Shown here in pieces: positions 30,031-64,000 of a stretch of 64,000 nucleotides of DNA (positions are counted from its first letter, which is position 1; each line of letters begins with the position of its first letter). The DNA is from Glandiceps talaboti. Its lineage: Eukaryota > Hemichordata > Enteropneusta > Spengelidae. The stretch lies in the NCBI RefSeq assembly GCF_964340395.1, contig NC_135568.1, positions 10,314,276 to 10,378,275 of the forward strand, written 5' to 3'. Below the pieces are notes generated by a model. That model was not told the origin of the DNA, made no database searches, and saw only the letters and a list, made by a program, of their open reading frames with translations. Position numbers and translations under genes: made by a program.

Positions 30031-30650
30031 TAGAATTAGAATTAGAATTAGTTTATTTATATACCGATATGACAATGAAAAAAATCCACATCGCTTTACA
30101 ATAATGTACAAATGCAAAAGGCATAAGTAACCACAATCATTTAATGCATGAAGCTGATAGTCCGATACTGGAAATCGTCTCTAGCAGTGTTTGTAGTACT
30201 ATATAGTGACAGTCCGATACTGGAAATAATATGTTATCATTAAACATTGTAATTTATCATGTAGATACACATGACTCAAGTTTTGCGTTACAGTTGTTAT
30301 TTTTCTAGTAATAATTTTCTTAAGTCCATCAGTGTTTTTGCTTAAGGGAACCCCAGTAAACTGACTAGGGAACCACAGCAGCGTTTACGTGCTTACTGCC
30401 CTTATCAAATACACTGTCCATGCAAAATAACAAAAAGTGTACATAATCTTCTATGGAATTTTGGCAAAAGTCACATTTCCTGTCTTCGACTTTAAGACGA
30501 CAAAATCCACCTGTTTGAGTTGAACTGAATCGATTTGAAATTTGTTCCACCAGATAAGAAATGTATAATAAATAAATTTTAAAAGCAACAGAAAGAACAA
30601 TTCTGGTGAGCGCCATGGAAATAGTTCCCTAGGAACAAATCAAAGTCCAT
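30030..30650 (-). mobile_element. LINE 3' end with Cys/His motif and tandem tail
   Basis: The minus frame at 30616-30365 contains RKCDFCQNSIEDYVHFLLFC, the C..C....D..HFLL.C zinc-binding pattern found near the C-terminus of non-LTR reverse transcriptases. Downstream are a TTGTAAAGCGATGTGG motif, TATAAATAAAC and an (AATTCT)n tail near 30035-30050, typical of CR1/L2-like 3' ends. 5'-truncated. Confidence 0.65.
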
Positions 30651-31539
30651 GGACTTTGATTGTTTCTATGTACATATTGAACCATTCAATAAGTTATGGA
30701 TCTATAAATAAATTGGGTTACGACCCTACACAGACTGATAAAGTCGTTGTTTTATTTGGTTATCTTTTTTTATCTTAAATTTCTGTAAATATTTTACATG
30801 GGTTTGCAAATATAAGCTGAAGTATCGCGCGACTGTGGAATCTCACGGTTTTAACCAACATCTGTCGTGATCTTGGTTAAAGGGTTATGTTTCAATCCTG
30901 GGTCATCACATTAGTGTTCTCTTAATGAGTGTTATAATTATGCAATTATTCTTTTGTTCTGGACCAACTTTCCCTAGCTCTTCTAAACAAACGTATTTAC
31001 ACCGAGAATTTAATTGTAACCAAGATTGCCTTTAAAACAGTATTAGGCAATTATTCAATATTTCGCCCTCGCGCGATATTTCAGTTTTTATTCGCAAACC
31101 TACTATAATACAATACAAGTACAACACAAACTAAGCAAAATGCCGACTACAGACCAGTCTACCCCAACCAGGACAATACCGGTTTCAAGATATGACAAGT
31201 ACGGAGTTCGACCTGTTGAGTCATATCGGTATTACAATGCTTTCAGTGATCCCCTGTATTGTCATTTTCGGTTTTTAATGTATTATTTATCCTAATCTAA
31301 TTCAGACTTACCTGGGTCAGTTCAAAAAATTGCGAAATTTATGTGGAACAAAGCGGCTGCGACATTCGTCGTTACCAGTAAACATCCAAAATGGCCACAA
31401 TCTTTGATGATAGGGAAATACCCTTCTGGAAATAGACAAATTAATTTTGTAGCTAGTACACAATGCGCCCTCACATACGAGTGATAATAATGTGACTTAT
31501 GTATTGTTACCCTTTGTTAGGAAAGGCAATGTTTTAGTT

Positions 31540-31556
31540 TTGTCTGTCTGTCTGCC

Positions 31557-31593
<37 letters not shown>
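31540..31593. repeat. (TCTG)n microsatellite
   Basis: About 13 TCTG units. Confidence 0.95.
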
Positions 31594-31596
<3 letters not shown>

Positions 31597-31802
31597 GAAA
31601 GTCAAGGTATACTATGTTCATCGCTGCATAACATCTATTAAGGCAAAGGAACTGGACGATTTGACTAGTCTCACTCAACCACTTTGCTCAGGCCAATGTG
31701 TCCTCTTAAAAGAACCAGGGTGACCATCAGAATTGACTTATGAATTGTAATTACCTTCAGGATAAAAACAACGCACGTGACAACTTGCATGGCCAAATAT
31801 CA

Positions 31803-31957
31803 GGATGGATCATGGGAGATTGCAGAAATACATTATTCGATGGTTGAACACTGAATATTCATTAGTGCAAAATGCTACTCACTGTGAAACTGCTGTCACG
31901 AATATTCAATGTTCAACCATATCGAATAATGTATTTGTTATCCCCCATGATGCAGTA
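31803..31957. mobile_element. small foldback element, arms about 55 bp
   Basis: ATACATTATTCGATGGTTGAACA at about 31829 is mirrored by its near-exact complement at about 31909-31935, and ATCATGGG pairs with CCCATGAT at the outer ends. MITE-like and noncoding. Confidence 0.75.
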
Positions 31958-32443
31958 GCCCATAGCAAAGATATCTTTTAAAATTAATACACAAGATTAA
32001 CTTGAGGTTTCCCTGAAATCGCTAATAATATAGGTGATGTAAAATCGTGAAATGACTCTCCGGAACCCATGTTTTATGAAAATGTCTATTTCCTGGAGTA
32101 GAATTCCCTTTTAAGGAGTAACCTTTAATAGGGAAAAGTTTCGAAATGTTTTAAGAACTTTGATTTTCAGGAAATTGTATCAAATATGCATTCTATCTCA
32201 ATAGGGAACTTGCAAACCCACCATGTTGAATGTTGCATCATAATAAATACTAATAAAATAGTATTGCAAACGATGTTACATTGCTTTTAACCACAAATAA
32301 TCAATTCATAGTCACCCTGATCATTGTGGGAAGTTTATTTTATCGGTAGCTGCAGATTAGGTATACCACAGATAATCCCTTAGTCCTTTGCGTCTGAGCA
32401 TGCTCAGTCTGGATTGCAAGTTCCCTATTATCGAAGAAATTTT

Positions 32444-32447
<4 letters not shown>

Positions 32448-32502
<55 letters not shown>

Positions 32503-32635
32503 ATATATATATATATATATATTGATATATAATTGACTGGGTGTTGATATAACCACATAAAAGTGCTCAATACGGTTAGTAGAGCGAATTATATACATAT
32601 ATATATATATTGATATATATATACATATATCTATA
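32448..32635. repeat. (TA)n microsatellites
   Basis: TA arrays at 32448-32529 interrupted by TTGATA, and a shorter one near 32590-32630. Confidence 0.95.
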
Positions 32636-32742
32636 AATGTTGTGAAGAGCCCTCTCGAGGTCTACGAAATACGATATCATGATGTCTATTGACATTCCTT
32701 AAAAGATGAACTCAATTTCATATCTCTTTTGAATCAATATTT

Positions 32743-32748
32743 TTTATT
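32743..32748 (-). terminator. candidate polyadenylation signal for the minus-strand GPCR
   Basis: AATAAA on the minus strand, about 180 nt after the stop at 32929. Confidence 0.45.
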
Positions 32749-32928
32749 TGCATCTTTAAACAAATTCCACAGTTTGTTGTTTTTTGGTATATAGTTCAGG
32801 TAATCATAGATAAAATGTCTTAACTATACGAGAGGTTGAGGCACAGTGACAATTGACCTTTGACACTTACGTTATGTTAAAGTCAAGGATTTTTCAAAAC
32901 GTTGGCTATCCTTACGAACGATGTTATG

Positions 32929-34239
32929 TTAAGTAACCGGTGATTTGTCCAAACGAATATGCAAAGCAATTTCCGATGGTAAACTATTGTCTTTTATCAT
33001 AGCATTTCTTCTCCAAATGTTCTGGTAGTTTGCTAAGTTCGTTTCTCTATCCTTCCTGAAGCATGAAATGGTCGAAACCACAGACCACCAGATGCGTTTG
33101 AAAGCAAACTTGAATCGGCGGCTGCCTCTTGCATATATAAGCGGATTGATCGAACTATTTGCGTAGAGTAGCCACTTGAAGAAACGGAACACCGAGTGGG
33201 GTAGATGCAAGCAATCATATCCACATACACAGATTCGTGACTCTGCCGCCAAGAAAGGTAGCCAGCAAATGAAAAACACACCAACGACAATGCCAAGCAT
33301 TCTAGCTGCCCTGTATTCTTGTCTGAGTTTAAACAGTATCTTAGTTCTTTTACTGGTCACCTCATCATTATCAGAATAACGTGCACTGTCCTTGCTTCCT
33401 CGGTGGATTCTCATTTCAAATTCCGCGCCGTTAGATTCAGGCGAACCTCTGACTGTCCTCTTTCCTTGACTAATATTACGTAATTGTGTCGTCGCTGTCA
33501 CATATATTCTAAAATTTGCGAAAAATAAAATTATGGTTAAAATGGTAACACTCGATAAAGCCGTTAAGATAAAGTTGCTGTTTTCAGTAACTTCACACTC
33601 TGCTGGCGCCAATTCGTAAGTTGAGCGCCACCACAAAATGCACGGAAAAGAGAGAAAGAAAGCCAAGATCCAGACTACAGCTATAAGGATGCCCGCCTTG
33701 TGGTGTGACATTCCTCTTTGGTACTTAAGTGGGTAAACCACAGCAAAGTACCTATCAAGGGAAATAATTGATAAGTTACCAACAGATGCGATTCCGCTCA
33801 TAATTTCTGATGCTTTCCAAATATCACACATTAACGTCCCCATTATCCATTTGCCTTCCAACATATCGTAGACCACGGCAAATGGCATTACGAATAGTCC
33901 CATAATAAAGTCAGCTACTGCTAAAGACACTATGAAACTTGAAGTAATTGTTCGCAGAAAACGTTCACGCATCACAGCTATGACAACTATGGCGTTACTG
34001 ATGACGGTCAGGAGAGCTATAGATGACAGCAACAGTCCCAAGGGAAGCTTGATCCAAAGGGAAAACTGAGATTCCATACCAGCATCCGTAAAGTTCCACT
34101 CCGCAGAGAGATTCCGTGAATCATATTCCATAGCACGGGCTTGATTGTTTGTGAAGTTGACGACAGTGCTTGTAGTCGTATTGGAATGGCACAATGCACC
34201 AAGACAATCAAGCGTGGACACCTCATTTACACCCTCCAT
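32929..34239 (-). CDS. biogenic-amine-receptor-like class A GPCR with atypical binding-site residues
   Basis: Intronless 436-aa receptor; ATG 34239-34237 is in good context (A at -3, G at +4). The open frame extends 31 codons further upstream but without an ATG. Several N-glycosylation sites precede TM1. Landmarks: N82 (1.50), D110 (2.50), C138 (3.25), D162-R163-Y164, W191 (4.50), C215 in ECL2, C-W326-L-P328 (6.47-6.50), W356 (7.40), Y359 (7.43), N365-P366-x-x-Y369. The overall pattern is aminergic. However 3.32, the amine-binding Asp, is Glu145; the TM5 proline 5.50 is Leu234; Tyr5.58 is Asn242 (by alignment on the FRIY end of TM5). ICL3 is about 60 aa and charged. The ligand cannot be assigned; an altered amine or a non-amine ligand is possible. 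Confidence 0.88.
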   Translation of the reverse strand: MEGVNEVSTLDCLGALCHSNTTTSTVVNFTNNQARAMEYDSRNLSAEWNFTDAGMESQFSLWIKLPLGLLLSSIALLTVISNAIVVIAVMRERFLRTITSSFIVSLAVADFIMGLFVMPFAVVYDMLEGKWIMGTLMCDIWKASEIMSGIASVGNLSIISLDRYFAVVYPLKYQRGMSHHKAGILIAVVWILAFFLSFPCILWWRSTYELAPAECEVTENSNFILTALSSVTILTIILFFANFRIYVTATTQLRNISQGKRTVRGSPESNGAEFEMRIHRGSKDSARYSDNDEVTSKRTKILFKLRQEYRAARMLGIVVGVFFICWLPFLAAESRICVCGYDCLHLPHSVFRFFKWLLYANSSINPLIYARGSRRFKFAFKRIWWSVVSTISCFRKDRETNLANYQNIWRRNAMIKDNSLPSEIALHIRLDKSPVT

Positions 34240-36144
34240 TCTCCCGTCTTCTATACAACGAACCAATGCTTTGAACAGACCTGATAAGAACAGATACTTC
34301 CAAATCAATACCTTGCTAAGATTACACAACAAGAGCTCGATGTCTGCTCCCTACGTTGTGGTCGGACACAGTCAACTGTGAATTCAATAAACACCGATAT
34401 GATAGCAAATAAGTAACACAGTCCATCACCTGTACTTGGCCCACATGCTGTAATACGGGCGTAATAACATCATTAATTTATGTATTGTAAGCTAAAGTTA
34501 AACCCCCTTGGGTTAGAATTTATCTTGACGTGAACATACTATGAAGTATAGTCAACATATTAACGAGAAGAATTTCATCAATTTAAGCTGAATATAATCA
34601 ATTGGACGATTTACAATTGCTGCAGAGTTGAATTGGATTAATTTCCTAAAATTTAATTTCAATACGTAGTTCTGTCATAATTTTCTCACAAACACCTTCG
34701 TATGCACGTACACAGAGTGATGCAGTAGTCTATCCATATTTAAGTGCGTATACAGAGTGCATTACACACGTGTATGGCAAATTACACCACATTTTATTGA
34801 TGTGTTTATGGAATACTATTAGAGAGCTAAATTTATATCGCACATCACCATTTCAAATATGACAGTATATTTGCTTGTTTGTTCGGTAAACATAGCAAAT
34901 CCTGAATCTATGCCAGATGGTCATTCTCATCATTTGGAACTGTTTAGTTGCTAAACTTACAAGTTACTTCAATAAAACACTCCAAAATAACAATTAACCC
35001 GTTCCCCCTTTGATAGGATTTCGATGATCACAGCCTGCACTCTGGTTTCCAAATTGAAATTGATATGAGATTGTAAGCATTCGTAATTGATATAGAGAAT
35101 TCTAGCTATGTGCACATGGAAATGTTATAAATAATTTGACCTTTCGGACGTTAAGTGACGGATCCCGGACGTGCAATATGAACTAACACAACTATGCCAA
35201 GTGACAGAGATCATATACATACGTGAATTCTTAGTATCAAGAAAATGAATTTATGGTTTCCGTACAAATTTTTGAAACAGAGATCAAAATGATATCCCAA
35301 TTAAGCCATCTTAAATATAATCCAATATGGCCGCCAAATGCTATCTTGATTATATAGCAAAATAAAACATTTGTCGATTACCTAGAAACAAGAATTCGTA
35401 CAACCCAATTTCATTTTAATTTCAAAAGGTTCAGGAATATTAGGGTCAGGAATAGGTTTCATATGGTAGAATTTAGCAAAAAAAAAATTAAAGAATTATT
35501 TTCTGGGAAATCGGCTCGCATTCTAAGGCAATTAGAGCGTACTTTCTCAATGTCGATTATAAGATGTCAGATCATTGTAGCTCTAAAACCACTGTTACAG
35601 TATGTATCAGTTGTTGTTGTTGTTACCTCTTAATCTTTCAACTTTATATAGACGACAGATAGATAAGAACTGAGATTATGTCATTTGGCAAGGTATTGCT
35701 TCAAGTTCATGCAGGGCATAACAATCAGCAGCTAAAATGTCTCCATTTATCTAAGACTACTACAGTTTACCTAACTGAGATGTCAAAGTGATTTATTCTT
35801 AAAGTCACCTGTCTACTTGAAATCCAAAATGATTTGTTTAAATTGCCTAGATTAACGTTAGTCTGCCGGAGATAAATAGTCTACCCTAATGTTTGTTTGC
35901 AATTTGTCACATAACTTGACATCGAATTTATCGGTAATATACTTAACCTTTGTGCATTCCTTGTAAACATAGGCAACCTCTTCACTATGTAAGTTAAGAA
36001 TAGTGGATTATGAGATCTTGTCCTCGTAAAATACATGTAATCAAAGATTTTCTTACATCTTATTGTATGGGTATCTGTATGGTTCCATTCCACCCCTTCC
36101 GTCCAAACGAACCCCCAATAACTAAGAAGAAAAAATACAATAAA

Positions 36145-36218
36145 ACAAACAAACAAACAAACAAACAGACAGACAAACATACAAACAAACAAACACACAC
36201 ACAACCACAAAAGCAAAC

Positions 36219-36285
<67 letters not shown>

Positions 36286-36286
36286 A
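36145..36286. repeat. (AAAC)n and (ACAG)n microsatellite
   Basis: Mixed AAAC and ACAC units, then about 15 ACAG units. Confidence 0.95.
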
Positions 36287-36912
36287 ACGTGAAAAACTAC
36301 ATCGGCTCAAAAGCTATGTAGGCATGATAATTTGTTCTGGTATAAATTGCTATTAAGCCTTTTAGGTTGTACCATAACAGTATTGGAATATAGTTTGACA
36401 AAGAATACACAACATCATTAGAGGGTTATATATATAATATCAAAAGGGTAACGGGAACATCTGCTGACAAGTACTCAGACACATAAATTCCCTGTAGTTT
36501 ATTGTATTCATGGCAATTTGTGCCTCGAGGCGAGTATAAATTCTTCACATAATGTTGACAGCTTTATGCAAGTGTATTTTCTCTACAGGTCTTATATCAA
36601 TTGTAATTTGTAGGTACATCAAAACATTACGTCATTGATTTGTTGGTTTACAGTAATTTGCAAGAGGATTGACGTCAACATGGGCAAAAATTGATATTTT
36701 TCAGACTTCATTCGTAATATTTCGTCTTCAAAACTGACGTTGTATTTCCTCTGGAAAACAAGAAATGAATATTTTATTCAAGGTCTTAACAATTATGACA
36801 TCATTATCTCCTGTTTTTCCTGCCTTTCAAATGTATCTTATATGTATACAAATGTCAACAAAATCAAACTCAAAGGGTATGCAATATTGCTGACTAGATT
36901 TCTCCCTGCTAA

Positions 36913-36916
<4 letters not shown>

Positions 36917-36951
<35 letters not shown>

Positions 36952-37076
36952 TTTGTTTGTATATATTATTTGACATTTACATTTACATTTATTTATATTT
37001 ACATTTTATATTATTTTTTTTAAAAACACATACACATATATATATAAATGTGTGTGTGTGTGTGTGTGTGTGTTTT
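36917..37076. repeat. two (TG)n runs with a TTTACA-rich bridge
   Basis: TG runs at about 36917-36948 and 37049-37074; between them are TTTACAT tandem units. Confidence 0.9.
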
Positions 37077-37309
37077 GCAAAATAATACATGACAGATCTA
37101 GATAAATCAATCACAACAAACTAATATAACCCTTGAAATTTAGCTTTAAATAACCTAAAATTGGTTTTGTGGGTTGAAAAATTTATCTTCGTGGTGTATC
37201 GTACAGCATTCTTTTGTCGCCAATCCCAAGCCTTACTACAATGCTGCGCATCTATAAAGTTTCAATCTAAAGGGATTATCAAATATGCTGACCTTTTCCA
37301 ATTTCCACA

Positions 37310-37910
37310 TGCTATAAAGTACCTATTAATAAGTACCTATTTCACTATGCAAAGAAGTAATTATTTCTATACGTTAATAAATACCTATTTCTGTATGCTT
37401 ATAAGCACCTGATTCTATAGGCTAATAATAATAAGTACATATTTCTATATGCTAATAAGTACCTATTTCCATGTACTAATAAGTACCAATTTCCATATGC
37501 TAATAAATATCTCTTTGCATATGCAAATGAGTTCTTTCCATATGCTAATTTTTATTTAGTTCCATAAGCTAATTAGTACCTATTGCTAACAAATACTTGT
37601 GTGTTGATTTCTAAATTACATGCTAACCTGTGCCTATTTGCATAGGTTATACTGAGCTGATTTATGTATATTAGTATGCTAATTAATGTATGCTAACATA
37701 TCCCACTACAAACCTCTGCCATTTTCCGTACGCTAATCTGTGCTGATAGTATAACATGTACCAATTAATATTGTGTTGATTTCTATATGTAATTTGTGCA
37801 GCTTTCTAAGTTTATATGTTAATTATAACCTATGCTAATTTCTATATGCTAATTTATGCAGATATATATTTACTAATTTGTGTCCATTTCTATTTACTAA
37901 TCTTCACCGA
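37310..37910. repeat. degenerate tandem repeat, TATGCTAATAAGTACCTATTTC type
   Basis: About 20 imperfect units of 25-35 bp, each holding a (T)ATGCTAAT core and often AGTACCTATTTC. Clearest at 37310-37620, decaying to about 37900. Confidence 0.8.
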
Positions 37911-38668
37911 CCTTTCACATGTAATGATTTATACATAACACGAAAAAGGAAGAAAACGCAAGGTCGAAGTAACAGGATTGATAACCGATTTTGTAAATGA
38001 TGACAGCTAAAGATATGAATTGTATACACCAATATGGGTACCGTGAACCATACATTTTTATTTTTCTGTATGTCCGGATAATTTAATCTAAATATGACAG
38101 GAAATGTCAAAGATAAATAATCGGCAGTAAACTACGCATTTAGTATGAAATGTGTAATGCTAGTCAAACAGCCCCAGGTGTATACGTTACTCCTTTAACA
38201 TCTCGAGTGTTTTTTCCACAAGATTTACACTGATTTTAGTATAAATGACTTTGTTTACAACTGTAAAAGTATTTACAGTTATACACTTGGGAGAAAATCA
38301 AGGTCTTGAGACAAATAATTGTCAAAAATCATGAGTATGCCATTTATTTCGAACAATACAACCCTTAACACGGTTGAAAAACAATAATTGCTGTGATCAT
38401 CGTATTAATGACAGTAATCTGGTTTCGAAAGTGCCTAGACGACTTCTCCTTATCATCTTTCAAAATTATATAAATTTACATGTATGTATATACAGTACCA
38501 CAACACACATACACAACTACCCACTTTAAAAACAAGCAATTTGTGTCTGCAGTGTTTGACGGATGGGTTGAAGAAGTCATCTTGTAATTACACTATCCAA
38601 ACTGCTATGTTCTTTGTCAAGCGTATCTATTAGGTAATGCGCATTTATTTGACGAGGAGAAACCTTTC

Positions 38669-38671
<3 letters not shown>

Positions 38672-38735
<64 letters not shown>
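38672..38735. repeat. (TA)n within a short inverted repeat
   Basis: About 60 bp of TA, flanked at a distance by GGTAATGCGC (38633) and GCGCATTACC (38761). Confidence 0.9.
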
Positions 38736-38737
<2 letters not shown>

Positions 38738-40356
38738 AAGAACGGCGGAAGGATGGTCAAGCGCATTACCAATATAATGACTTCACTCTCGCTGACTTCA
38801 ACTGTTTCTTTTCACATCTCCAATCTCAATTGAACGTTTAATTATGGGAAATTAACTGTGCCCATTCAGTCAACTCTCAGCACGCCAATGTTACATCCAA
38901 GAAGGCAAGTCCAGATGTTTTTAGTACAATTGTTTGCTTCTTAATTCAGTCTAGTCTATAGTCTCCAGCTATCTCCAGCATATGGTTAGTTCTTCATTTA
39001 TAGATTATAATGTAATATTGTAAAAAATATATATATATTTACCAAGTAATTCAATCCCTACATACTAGAGTAAACCCTGTAACTGTTCTATAGAACATAT
39101 GATAAGATAAAGATAAAAATATGCCTGTACACATATGTGTTTGTCTCCAAGGAAACCTAAACAATAATGTCAATAATTAATAAAAATACATGTTTCACAT
39201 GAAAATACCCCCGGCTTATTACTATAATACAAACAGACTTGAAATGTCTGTCAGTAATATAATTTAGGCTTCCATCAAATGTCGATTGTGTAAACTTTTA
39301 TGTCTGTCTCAGACTTTAATAAGTAAGTTAGAAACAGTCTTGTTGACACCTTTCGGACATTGTAGCTATGGTGCACCAGTTTAGTATGAGTTTTCTAGTT
39401 CCATCAACCTTTGCAAAATTTAGAATCGCACCTCATTGATATTCATTTGGTTGGTTTCGAGAATGTTTGTCAATTCAAGACTATTTCCCTCGAATCGGGG
39501 TTGGTCGTCTTTTACCTCGACATGTTGGAAACAACTACGCATGTGCACTACCCGCCAAACACTCCTTGCTCTAACACCAACACCGAAAATTGTAATTCAC
39601 TGCTTGACTTCTTGCTATGCGATCAGTCTTAAACATGGTAAATGAACATTTTCTTTTGAAATATTTGTCTATTTCTAAATGCGTTGTTCTCTGAAATAGA
39701 TAATATGGTATCAAATGAAAATGAATATTTGTCTTGTTTTCGTCTGTTTAGGCCTAAAAAAGTCGTTTAATTTGTGACGTAGTTCTAGAATATAGAGTAG
39801 TGTTAGATTTCTACTTTTTTGGTTGGTATTCGAGCTGACAATTTATTCAGCAAAAAAAATGTCAGTGTTTGGCAAATGAAACTCCATAGGGTTTACTAAT
39901 CTACTAAGATATAGCATGATTAGGTAGGATGGCAGGAATCAAAACATACACCGACTACAAGTAACTGCTGTGAATCTAGAGAGGTGTATAAGAAATATTT
40001 TAAAAAAATATCGTTTGTGCAATATTGGTTTTTTAGCTGTTGTAATAGGTCAACACTAATGACATTTCTTCAATGTTATGTAGTAAGAAACCTTTTTCAA
40101 TTCAGGCAGACCATTACCCTTTACACTTACTGTAACTAATTAAGTCTGCTATAGAATATGCTATGCCGTTGATTTTCGTTCAGGGAGAACGTAATTTGAT
40201 TGATTCGACGCATTGCACTTTTACAAGTAAAGTTTTCACCTAATGTAATATCAGTTTGGGATTTATCAACGATGTGTTCATTTACATAATAACTCTCAGG
40301 ATATCACAATAGTTATATACACTGTTGATCACCGTTTAATGATCCTGATGTTCTCT

Positions 40357-64000
<23,644 letters not shown>

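Larger units (their letters stand above)
34340..40350. other. long noncoding stretch between two minus-strand genes
   Basis: No exon is supported. It holds (AAAC)n/(ACAG)n near 36145-36285, (TG)n at 36917-36960 and 37049-37076, a TATGCTAAT satellite at 37320-37900 and (TA)n at 38672-38735. The 3' UTR of the mucin-like gene should occupy its right end. Confidence 0.5.

Noticed and set aside
38640-38680. TTGACGAGGAGAAACC resembling a hammerhead core
   Set aside because: Lacks the leading C of the core and has no room for stem II.
39411-39645. Two overlapping plus frames of about 70 codons
   Set aside because: No domain, no splice support, probably 3' UTR or intergenic on the opposite strand.

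Overview
The window is AT-rich, intron-bearing animal DNA. It has GT..AG introns, rhodopsin-class GPCRs, a caspase, secreted and membrane multidomain proteins, long (TA)n, (CT)n, (GA)n and (ACAT)n microsatellites, Penelope-like and LINE relics and MITE-like foldbacks. The gene types fit a marine invertebrate such as a hemichordate, amphioxus or lophotrochozoan; the sequence does not decide which. I assembled gene structures by hand from splice sites and reading-frame phase; no transcript was available.

Layout. 2.47-2.83 kb (-): decayed copy of the GPCR at 17.9 kb. 4.09-8.93 kb (-): an apparently complete five-exon gene for a secreted protein of about 368 aa (signal peptide, Gly/His/Asp/Lys-rich decapeptide repeats, one VWD domain). 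9-17 kb: no convincing complete gene; holds a nested palindrome (12.0-15.0 kb) and a degenerate satellite (15.1-16.3 kb). 17.86-18.95 kb (+): intronless 365-aa class A GPCR with NRY in place of DRY. 22.5-25.7 kb: LINE relic, then a head-to-head pair of 5'-truncated Penelope-like elements in TA repeats with hammerhead-like motifs. 26.3-29.0 kb (-): two exons that join in frame into a 609-aa leucine-rich-repeat plus caspase fusion. 30.0-32.6 kb: LINE relic, foldback, TA repeats. 32.93-34.24 kb (-): intronless 436-aa aminergic-like GPCR with Glu at position 3.32 and no TM5 proline. 34.3-40.3 kb: mostly noncoding. 40.36-64 kb (-): the 3' part of one large gene for a membrane mucin/proteoglycan.

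The large gene is the dominant feature. At least 19 phase-1/phase-1 exons, nearly all 126 bp, each encode a 42-residue Thr/Ser/Pro-rich segment. They lie in a tandem array of about 1.56-kb dimeric units that runs off the right end. Two intact 69-bp exons encode an acidic SGSGSG glycosaminoglycan-attachment motif; fourteen further copies of that exon are broken in two recurrent ways. Downstream come a Cys-containing membrane-proximal module, an EGF-like fold, a transmembrane helix, a Tyr-rich tail and an 11-codon terminal exon.

Possible links: the mucin and the VWD protein look like surface or matrix proteins, and the LRR-caspase looks like a sensor joined to a death or immune protease. No shared pathway is shown by the sequence.
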